A DNA stretch of 21,100 nt from DASQVO01 sp035640715 (GTDB lineage: Bacteria; Actinomycetota; Actinomycetes; Streptosporangiales; Streptosporangiaceae), in the NCBI GenBank assembly GCA_035640715.1, contig DASQVO010000561.1:1-21100 (forward strand). The letters run 5' to 3'. Shown one piece after another: positions 1-5,187 of this stretch. The notes beneath the pieces were generated by a model, which worked only from the letters and a program-made list of their open reading frames with translations, had not been told where the DNA came from and did not search any database. The first letter of the stretch is position 1. Each line of letters begins with the position of its first letter. Both the position numbers and the translations under genes were made by a program.

Positions 1-420
1 GAGCTCGCCGAGCAGACCGAGATCAACGAGAGCACCCTGTCCCGCCTCGAAGGCGGGATCCGCAAGCCGACCCTGGAGCTGCTGCTGCCGCTCGCGGAGG
101 TCTACGCGGTGCCCCTCGACGAACTCGTCGGGGCGCCACGCACCGGAGACCCCCGCATCCACCTGCGGCCGGTCACCCGCGGCGGGATGACCTTCGTGCC
201 GCTCAGTCGGCCCGGCGGCATCCAAGCCCACAAACTGCTGATCCCGCCCAGGCCCGGCACGGAGCTGGAGCTGAAGACTCACGAGGGCTTCGAGTGGGTC
301 TATGTGCTTGCCGGGCGGCGCCCGCCCCAAGGCCACCGTGAACGCCGCATGTGCAGACCTGGCCAGCATGCTGCACGAGGGACAGGAAATGGTGCGCCCC
401 GTGCAGCGGTCCGCGCGTGA
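1..420 (+). pseudogene. XRE-family regulator with cupin domain, 5' off the window edge, broken in the cupin
   Basis: Frame 1 is open from the first base. The first ~35 residues are the end of a helix-turn-helix of the XRE type (NESTLSRLEGG followed by RKPTLELLLPLA), and a short linker (VPLDELVGAP) leads into a cupin sensor domain (THEGFEWVYVLAGR). In the family this arrangement is a DNA-binding domain plus a small-molecule-sensing cupin of about 180-200 residues. Here the homology stops abruptly at about base 318. The expected continuation of the cupin barrel (a second strand set and metal-like residues) is absent and is replaced by low-quality sequence until the TGA at 418-420. The break coincides with another frame becoming protein-like, so this looks like a recombination or deletion junction and not a point frameshift. 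The start lies outside the window. Family call is firm; pseudogene status is inference. Confidence 0.7.
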
Positions 421-559
421 TGCCATGTGGAAACATGCGGGTGTCGTCCGGGACCCCAACCGCCAGGTTGAGGTCCCGGCCCGGGTAGTGGTGTGTGTAC
501 CTAGGCCCAGGGCAGACCCGCGGCTTCGCGCCTGCGGGGAGGACGGGAGCAGAGCATAA
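311..559 (+). pseudogene. Possible C-terminal remnant of a fumarate reductase / L-aspartate oxidase-type flavoprotein
   Basis: In frame 2, starting where the XRE-cupin reading loses sense, the translation contains VQRSARDAMWKHAGVVRD. That resembles the C-terminal helical domain of succinate dehydrogenase/fumarate reductase and L-aspartate oxidase flavoproteins, where a segment of the form LrxxMWxHaGvvRd is common. No FAD-binding Rossmann motif or any other part of such an enzyme is present, and the similarity fades after about base 460 into unrelated sequence ending at TAA 557-559. There is no convincing start codon or ribosome-binding site. I read it as a gene tail fused to the truncated XRE-cupin gene. 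It rests on one short motif, so an accidental resemblance is possible. Confidence 0.35.
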
Positions 560-822
560 GACCAGTGGACCATGGTGGCCGGGGGAAATCGGCTGGCGCT
601 ATCGAGCGCCAGCCGATAGGACTAGGGCCTGTCCCGTGGATCATGGGACCGGCTTAGATCGGTCATCAACAACGGGGACGCGGGCGCGCCACAGCTTCTG
701 CAAGTCGCCCGGACTGCTGCCAAGCCGGTAGCCAACGACCGATGCACGACGACAGGCCTGGAACATCGGCCCAGCAGATAGCCGCTAGTGGGCAGCCCTG
801 GAGAGAGGAGCCTTGACGAGGC
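471..822. other. Gene-less stretch with a hairpin and a possible mobile-element end
   Basis: No credible coding region is seen on either strand; the open frames have no recognisable motifs. It contains a perfect 13-bp stem hairpin (588-617, listed separately) and, directly after it, the sequence GGGCCTGTCCCGTGGATCAT at 624-643, which resembles terminal inverted repeats of some actinobacterial IS elements. No transposase or partner end was found. The 3' end carries the ribosome-binding site of the gene starting at 823. Confidence 0.5.
588..617. terminator. Perfect 13-bp stem hairpin
   Basis: ATCGGCTGGCGCT (588-600) and AGCGCCAGCCGAT (605-617) are exact reverse complements around the tetraloop ATCG. 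No T-tract follows, as is usual for actinobacterial terminators. It lies 28 bases beyond the stop of the upstream remnant and would end transcription coming from the left edge. Confidence 0.6.
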
Positions 823-1494
823 ATGGCCATCCTGTATGAAACCACGTTGGTCCCGAGCAAGCTGGAGCTCTTGACCTCCTGGCTGCCCGCTCAACCGTGG
901 TACCTCGGTTCGGGGCATGAGCCAGAGCTGACCAGGGTCGGCGGGTTCCGGCTTGACGATCCGGAGGGAGAGGTCGGAATCCAGTTCATGGTGGTCACCG
1001 ACGGGTCGGGGGAACGAGCCACCACTTATCAGGTACCGCTCACGTACCGTGCGAGCGCTTGCGCTGATGCCGACGATGGGCTGATCTGTACAGCTGAGCA
1101 CGGGGTTCTTGGGCGCCGCTGGATCTACGACGGGACCTGTGACCCGGTCTTCGCCGCTCAATTGGTCGCACTCATCCAAGGTGGCACGGAGGCGCAGTCG
1201 GAGAGTGTGAGTAATACGCCGGACCCCACAGTAATCAGCCAGTCCGTGGCGAGTGGTCACCTGACAGCGATCGAATCTGCGGTAGCGGTCAACGGTCCGC
1301 ACGGCACCGATCTCCGGATCACGACAGCCGACGCAAACGGCACCCGGAGGCACGATCTCATCGTGCAGGTGAAGAGGGTACTCCAGCCCGGCGACAGCGA
1401 TGCGGCGGGCCGAGGTGGGGGGGCATATGTAGCCGCCCCGTGGCGGCTACCTGACAGCACGCAAGTCCGCAGCATCTTCGCCACCGCGCAGTAG
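823..1494 (+). CDS. Maltokinase N-terminal cap-like domain protein
   Basis: The 223-residue product begins MAILYETTLVPSKLELLTSW and contains GGFRLDDPEGEVGIQFMVV and EHGVLGRRWIYDG. This matches the stand-alone maltokinase N-terminal cap-like proteins of actinomycetes, often labelled '1,4-alpha-glucan branching protein' by older pipelines. In maltokinase itself the cap domain packs over the kinase active site; the free-standing protein has no kinase domain, and its biochemical role is not established to my knowledge. Length is typical of the stand-alone form. The ATG follows GAGAGGAG (803-810) at a slightly long spacing of 12 nt. A short ACT-domain gene starts 26 bp after the stop, probably in the same transcript. 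A direct glycogen or maltose role is not shown by the neighbours. Cytoplasmic; no signal peptide or membrane segment. Confidence 0.85.
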   Translation: MAILYETTLVPSKLELLTSWLPAQPWYLGSGHEPELTRVGGFRLDDPEGEVGIQFMVVTDGSGERATTYQVPLTYRASACADADDGLICTAEHGVLGRRWIYDGTCDPVFAAQLVALIQGGTEAQSESVSNTPDPTVISQSVASGHLTAIESAVAVNGPHGTDLRITTADANGTRRHDLIVQVKRVLQPGDSDAAGRGGGAYVAAPWRLPDSTQVRSIFATAQ

Positions 1495-1520
1495 GCGTAG
1501 GTCAGAAGGAGGATCACCTC

Positions 1521-1922
1521 ATGCCCGGTATGACCGACCTCGCGCAGATGCTCCGCAGCCTCGAGCCGACCGTCCGCGACGGCGAGTTCGTCTATGTAAG
1601 CCTTTCCGGCCGGGCTATCCCCGCCGCCCTCAGACCCGAAGTGACGATCCGCGAGGACGAGGGCGTGGCCGTCGTTCTCCGCCGCGAGGACGCCGACGCA
1701 GCCAGCCTCTTCTACGACCTCACCTTTGCCTGGATCACGCTCGCCGTGCACTCCTCGCTTGAGGCTGTCGGCTTGACCGCCGCTTTTTCCGCAGCGCTCG
1801 GCGATGCCGGCATCGGCTGCAACGTACTCGCTGGCTACTATCACGACCATCTGCTCGTGCCGGTGACGCAGCGCGATGCCGCGATAGCGGTGCTGCGGGA
1901 ACTGGCGGAAGCGGAGGGATGA
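1521..1922 (+). CDS. ACT domain-containing protein
   Basis: The 133-residue product matches the small COG3602-type family with tandem ACT-like folds. Signature stretches are GEFVYVSL near the N-terminus, VTIREDEGVAVVLRRE in the middle, and the C-terminal ACT motif AVGLTAAFSAALGDAGIGCN followed by GYYHDHLLVP. ACT domains usually bind amino acids and regulate metabolic enzymes; the ligand of these free-standing proteins is unknown to me. The start is well supported: AGAAGGAGG at 1504-1512, 8 nt before the ATG. An internal ATG three codons later is less well spaced. It follows the maltokinase cap-like gene by 26 bp, suggesting co-transcription. The stop overlaps a possible tiny ORF (ATGA). The protein is complete and soluble. 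Confidence 0.85.
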   Translation: MPGMTDLAQMLRSLEPTVRDGEFVYVSLSGRAIPAALRPEVTIREDEGVAVVLRREDADAASLFYDLTFAWITLAVHSSLEAVGLTAAFSAALGDAGIGCNVLAGYYHDHLLVPVTQRDAAIAVLRELAEAEG

Positions 1923-2023
1923 ACACGGACCGGTGGCCGGCCCTGCTGATCGTCGGGCATCACCATCTGCTGGCCACCGACACCAGTCCCGCCGCTCCGG
2001 CCATGACGGCTGAGGCGGCCTGA
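1919..2023 (+). CDS. Possible 34-aa small ORF overlapping the ACT gene stop
   Basis: An ATG at 1919 overlaps the TGA of the ACT-domain gene in an ATGA junction typical of translational coupling. The purine-rich run GGAAGCGGAGGG lies just upstream. The 34-residue translation (MNTDRWPALLIVGHHHLLAT, then an Ala/Pro-rich end) is not recognised. It could be a real small protein, the truncated start of a lost third operon member, or chance. The only support is the overlap. Confidence 0.25.
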   Translation: MNTDRWPALLIVGHHHLLATDTSPAAPAMTAEAA

Positions 2024-2211
2024 CCGCCCTCTCTCGGGGTGCCACCCGTCCGGACGGCCGTGGTCATCGCTGCGTGCCCGATCAGGCGGTCGGAACGGGG
2101 AACTCACGGTCACTCGCGGATACGTCGTCATGCCCGCTGATCTGCGGCCAAGCAGGCCACGGCGGCGTCGCCCCACCCCTGAACCCCCAGAGGCTGTTCA
2201 GGCCGCGCTGC

Positions 2212-2838
2212 TCATCGCGCAGCTGTCGCCGCGCGCTCCAGCTGCTCCGTGAAGTCCCGCGCGGTCATCACCTCGGAGAACATCGGGTAGTCGAACTTGA
2301 GCGCGTTCTCGTGCTCCTCGGCCGACATTGCTGCGACGCAGTCCGACAGCGTAATGACGTGGTAGCCCTTCTCGTAGCCGGTGCGCATGGTGGACTCGAC
2401 GCAGCAGTTCGTCAGGAAGCCGCAGAGCGCGATCGTCGTGATGCCGCGCCCGCGCAGGATGAAGTCGAGGTTCGTCGTGGCGAACGAATCCAGGCCGCGC
2501 TTACCCTCGAGGATCACGTCGTCCTCCTGCGGCGCGAGCGCATCGACGATCTGGGCTCCCCACTCGCCCTTCACGAACGCCGTTGCGTCGACGACGCCCT
2601 TGAGGATGCCGTAGGGGTGGAGGGCAAGCTCGCGGTAGCCCGTTACGTACTCGATCGGCGCGTGGACGATCATCGCCCCGGCCGCGCGCGCGGCCTGCAC
2701 GAGCCGGAGCGTGTTCTCCAGCATGCCGGTGCTCTCCATCACATCACGGACCGCGTCATGCAACGCTCCGCCGTCTGAGGTGAAGTCGTTCTGGTACTCG
2801 ACCAGAACGATGGCAGTGTGCTTCGGATCAAGCAGCAC
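2212..2838 (-). CDS. Cysteine hydrolase, isochorismatase family
   Basis: This 208-residue protein has the isochorismatase-like hydrolase fold. The catalytic Asp is D18 (VEYQNDF), the Lys is K113 (EGKRGLDSF) and the nucleophile is most likely C146 in GFLTNCCVEST, the usual T-N-x-C-V-E-S-T signature. Family members hydrolyse amides or enol ethers (nicotinamide, ureidoacrylate, N-carbamoyl compounds, isochorismate); the substrate cannot be assigned from motifs. I chose the GTG at 2838 because GAGGAGG (2844-2850) sits 5 nt upstream and this N-terminus fits the family length; a longer frame to 3057 adds sequence without similarity. It is cytoplasmic and appears monocistronic: the neighbours are a convergent small ORF and a dead GAF fragment. 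Confidence 0.88.
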   Translation of the reverse strand: MLLDPKHTAIVLVEYQNDFTSDGGALHDAVRDVMESTGMLENTLRLVQAARAAGAMIVHAPIEYVTGYRELALHPYGILKGVVDATAFVKGEWGAQIVDALAPQEDDVILEGKRGLDSFATTNLDFILRGRGITTIALCGFLTNCCVESTMRTGYEKGYHVITLSDCVAAMSAEEHENALKFDYPMFSEVMTARDFTEQLERAATAAR

Positions 2839-3110
2839 GGGAGCCTCCTCATGTCGGGACGGGCCCAAGGCTATGACGCTTCCCCGTGCCCGGCCAGTTC
2901 GTGCGCGGATGAGGCGGATGAGAAAGCCAGCCTCGTCGGCGTACCAGTTGATGCCGGTCCCGTCCCGACGCGTGCTGCCCCGGGGAGCCGGCTGTAGGGT
3001 CAAGAGCCGGAGGGCGATTGTTCGTGAAGATTCCGGCGAAGTATTTGTGCTTGTCAACCTCGCCGCCGGGGAGGCCGGGGGTGCCCTGCCTGACCGGGCT
3101 GTCTTAAGGT
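2839..3110. other. Gene-less stretch upstream of the cysteine hydrolase
   Basis: No recognisable gene is seen. The minus-strand frame of the cysteine hydrolase stays open to 3057, but the predicted extension shows no family similarity and is preceded by no good ribosome-binding site. The hydrolase promoter should lie here on the minus strand; I cannot point to convincing -35/-10 hexamers. The right end merges into the GAF-domain remnant. Confidence 0.5.
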
Positions 3111-3313
3111 ACCTCAGTGCCCGGCGTCATCGCTGACATGACCCGCGGCAGGGGTATCCGCGCGGCGATCGGCGCGCCGATCGCCGCGCGGAGGGCCGGC
3201 TCTGGGGCGTGATCAGTGCCGCCTGGAGCGGCGGGAAGTCACCGCCGGCCGACATGGAAGAGCGGATGGCGCAGTTTGCCCAGCTGCTCGGTACCGCGAT
3301 CGCGAACGCTTAG
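3111..3313 (+). pseudogene. GAF-domain protein remnant (3' end only, frameshifted)
   Basis: Two adjacent frames together spell the end of a GAF domain. From about 3114 the frame reads SVPGVIADMTRGRGIRAAIG then APIAAR. After a one-base shift near 3180-3190 it continues EGRLWGVISAAWSGGKSPPA, then DMEERMAQFAQLLGTAIANA, and stops at TAG 3311-3313. The intact histidine kinase elsewhere in this window has the same pattern in its second GAF domain (MRSAAGAPIVVEGGLWGVIL with DRIAQFTQLVATAISNA). The upstream part of the domain and the kinase part are missing, and an in-frame TAA at 3105-3107 precedes it. The stop overlaps the stop of the SDR gene on the other strand. It is a decayed paralogue or relative of the GAF kinases. 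A sequencing indel could explain the shift but not the missing 5' and kinase regions. Confidence 0.75.
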
Positions 3314-4248
3314 CGGGTCAGCGTCTTGACCGACACCTGCCACAGCCTGGCGGCCGCATCAGGGTCGAGCGCGTACTCGGCGACCCCGTTGCGGGCGCTG
3401 AGCTTGCCGACCTCGGCTTCGTTGCAGTCTTCGAAGTAGTGCCCGCCGACGCCGTCGAGCAGCGGTGACGTCGCGACCAGGATTGATGTAGCCGCGCCCT
3501 GCTCGGGCGTCTTCCACTTCAGGTCGGCCCCGCCCGCGGCGGCGCGCAGCCGCTCGATCTCCTCGTCCGGCACGTACCGCTGCAAGTTGGTGCGGATGCC
3601 GCCGGGCACCAGCGCGTTGGCGGTGATGCCGGCGCTGGCCCATCGCTTGGTCGCCTCGACGGCGAGCAGCACGTTGGCCGTCTTGGACTGCCCGTAGGCC
3701 GACCACGGGTCGTACGGGCGGTGCTCGAAGTGGATGTCCTCGAAGACGACCGGTGAGCGGTGATGCGCGCTCGAACTGACCGACACGATGCGGGCTCCGC
3801 CGGCGGCGGCCAGCGCGCGGTGCAGGCCGGTGGCGAGGGCGAAGTGGCCGAGGTGGTTCGTGGCGAACTGCATCTCCCAGCCCTGCGGTGTGCGCATAAG
3901 CGGCGAGGCCATGATGCCGGCGTTGTTGACCAGGATGTGCAGCGGGCCGTCCCATCCGGCGGCGAACGCCGCGACGGACGCCTGGTCGGCGAGATCGAGC
4001 GGGGCGATGAGCACCTGCTCGTTGCCGGTACTGCCGGTGATGTCGGCGGCGGTGCGCTCGCCTGCCTCCAGGTTGCGGACGGCCAGGGTCACCTCGGCGC
4101 CGGCGCTGGCCAGGGCGCGCGCCGTCTCGATGCCGATGCCGGACGCGCCGCCCGTGACGATGGCGCGGCGGCCGGTGAGGTCAATCCCGGCGATCACCTC
4201 GGCGGCGGTCGACTCAGCGCTGAAGGGGGTTGTGATGCGATCGGTCAT
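3310..4248 (-). CDS. SDR family NAD(P)-dependent oxidoreductase
   Basis: The 312-residue product is a classical short-chain dehydrogenase of the retinol-dehydrogenase/WW-oxidoreductase-like group. The nucleotide-binding motif TGGASGIG is at 32-39, NNAG at 108-111, the structural Asn at 131 (NHLGHF), the catalytic Ser at 158-160 (VSVSSS), and Tyr185/Lys189 lie in YGQSK. It would reduce or oxidise a carbonyl/alcohol with NAD(P)(H); the substrate is unknown. The ATG at 4248 gives the usual N-terminal lead before the Rossmann motif; the longer frame to 4518 runs antisense through the TetR gene and is not credible. It is divergent from a TetR regulator with 91 bp between the starts, and two palindromic operators there suggest TetR control. 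Complete and soluble. Confidence 0.9.
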   Translation of the reverse strand: MTDRITTPFSAESTAAEVIAGIDLTGRRAIVTGGASGIGIETARALASAGAEVTLAVRNLEAGERTAADITGSTGNEQVLIAPLDLADQASVAAFAAGWDGPLHILVNNAGIMASPLMRTPQGWEMQFATNHLGHFALATGLHRALAAAGGARIVSVSSSAHHRSPVVFEDIHFEHRPYDPWSAYGQSKTANVLLAVEATKRWASAGITANALVPGGIRTNLQRYVPDEEIERLRAAAGGADLKWKTPEQGAATSILVATSPLLDGVGGHYFEDCNEAEVGKLSARNGVAEYALDPDAAARLWQVSVKTLTR

Positions 4249-4274
4249 GACGTGTCCCGTCTCGGTAGACTCGA

Positions 4275-4292
4275 ACCGGAGGGTTCTCCGGT
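4275..4292. promoter_or_regulatory. Palindromic operator 1 (probable TetR site)
   Basis: ACCGGAG-GGTT-CTCCGGT is an exact 7-bp inverted repeat with a 4-bp centre, in the 91-bp gap between the divergent SDR and TetR starts. It shares AACCGGAG and CTCCG with operator 2, whose centre is 28 bp away. The position and symmetry fit a dimeric TetR repressor controlling both genes; binding by this regulator is inference. Confidence 0.65.
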
Positions 4293-4300
4293 CTCTAGGA

Positions 4301-4322
4301 TAACCGGAGGTTCCTCCGATTA
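4301..4322. promoter_or_regulatory. Palindromic operator 2 (probable TetR site)
   Basis: TAACCGGAGG and CCTCCGATTA flank TT and form a 22-bp palindrome with a single mismatched pair (C4304/A4319). It repeats the arms of operator 1. TAGGAT (4296-4301) on the plus strand and TATCCT (4297-4302, minus strand) are plausible -10 elements at its edge, so occupancy would block transcription of both divergent genes. Confidence 0.65.
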
Positions 4323-4339
4323 GTTCCCGGGAGGCTCCG

Positions 4340-4906
4340 ATGGCAACCGCACGGCCGCTGCGCGCCGACGCGCAGCGCAATCGAGACCGGCTGCTCGAGG
4401 TCGCCGTCCGCGCGTTCTCGCACGACGGTCCGGACGTCACGCTCGACGCGATCGCGAAGGAGGCGGGCGTCGGCATCGGCACGCTGTACCGCCACTTCCC
4501 CACCCGCGAGGCACTCATCGACGCGGCCTACCGCAACGAGCTCGCCCGGCTCTGCGACTCGGCCGGCGACCTGCTGCATGACATGCCGCCGGACCAGGCC
4601 CTGCGCGCCTGGATGGACCGCTTCGCCGACTACATGACCACCAAGCGCGGCATGGGCGACGCGCTGCGCGCGCTCATCGCCTCCGGCGGCGACCCGTTCT
4701 CGGAGAGCCGCGACCAGCTCACCGCCGCGGTCACGACACTGCTGCGGGCCGGAGCGGCTGCTGGCACGTTGCGCTCAGACGTGGAACCCGACGACGTGCT
4801 GGTCAGCCTGAGCGGCGTGTCGCTCGCCACCGCCGGCCCCGAACGCCGCAATCAGGCCGGCCGTCTGCTCGACCTGCTCATGGACGGACTGCGCCCCCGC
4901 CGCTGA
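4340..4906 (+). CDS. TetR/AcrR family transcriptional regulator
   Basis: The 188-residue protein starts with a textbook TetR DNA-binding domain: RADAQRNRDRLLEVAVRAFS, then VTLDAIAKEAGVGIGTLYRH with FPTREALIDA (residues ~9-65). The C-terminal ligand domain resembles the SbtR-like class (MDRFADYMTTKRGMGDALRA, later TLLRAGAAAGTLRSDVEPDD). It is expected to be a dimeric repressor released by a small ligand. The ATG at 4340 follows GGGAGG (4329-4334). It is divergently transcribed from the SDR gene, with two palindromes between them, so autoregulation and control of the SDR are the simplest reading. The ligand is unknown; the SDR substrate is a candidate. Complete. Confidence 0.92.
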   Translation: MATARPLRADAQRNRDRLLEVAVRAFSHDGPDVTLDAIAKEAGVGIGTLYRHFPTREALIDAAYRNELARLCDSAGDLLHDMPPDQALRAWMDRFADYMTTKRGMGDALRALIASGGDPFSESRDQLTAAVTTLLRAGAAAGTLRSDVEPDDVLVSLSGVSLATAGPERRNQAGRLLDLLMDGLRPRR

Positions 4907-5187
4907 AACAGCTAGCCAACTGGCCATGACTGACGTTCCTTGGGCCGGGCAGTTCTGCGTGTGGTTCGCGGCGGTAGGCGAGCGGCGCGAACACAACGAT
5001 GATGCCAACCGCCCACAGTGGCGGCGTTCCGGGGGGAGCAGATCGGCGGAAGCCAGCAGTCACATGCTCGTTCTGTGCCGCCGGGGCCTCGTTACGGCCG
5101 GCGAGGTGCGGTACAAACAAGAACGAACGGGACGATAACGTTGTCATCGATTGGCGCCGTCAGGCAGCGCGGCAAGAGGGGATCAAC
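4907..5187. other. Intergenic region upstream of the exported GxGYxYP-type protein
   Basis: No convincing gene is seen. A minus-strand frame includes TPPLWAVGIIVVFAPLAYRR, which looks like a single transmembrane helix with a basic end, as at the C-terminus of ABC-2-type permeases. No start, ribosome-binding site or further membrane segment supports it; it may be a short gene remnant. The promoter of the downstream gene should lie here. AAGAGGGGAT just before 5188 is its ribosome-binding site. Confidence 0.4.

Noticed and set aside
622..1353. Long minus-strand open frame antisense to the maltokinase cap-like gene
   Set aside because: No domain motif is recognisable, it is Arg/Pro/Ser-rich as expected of high-GC shadow frames, and the plus-strand frame has clear family motifs and a ribosome-binding site.
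2046..2057. 12-bp palindrome CCGTCCGGACGG
   Set aside because: Short GC-rich palindromes are expected by chance at this base composition, and it is not placed sensibly as a terminator or operator.
4878..5147. Minus-strand frame with a single transmembrane-like helix and basic tail
   Set aside because: It resembles a permease C-terminus, but there is no start signal, no second helix and no supporting neighbour; mentioned only in the intergenic entry.
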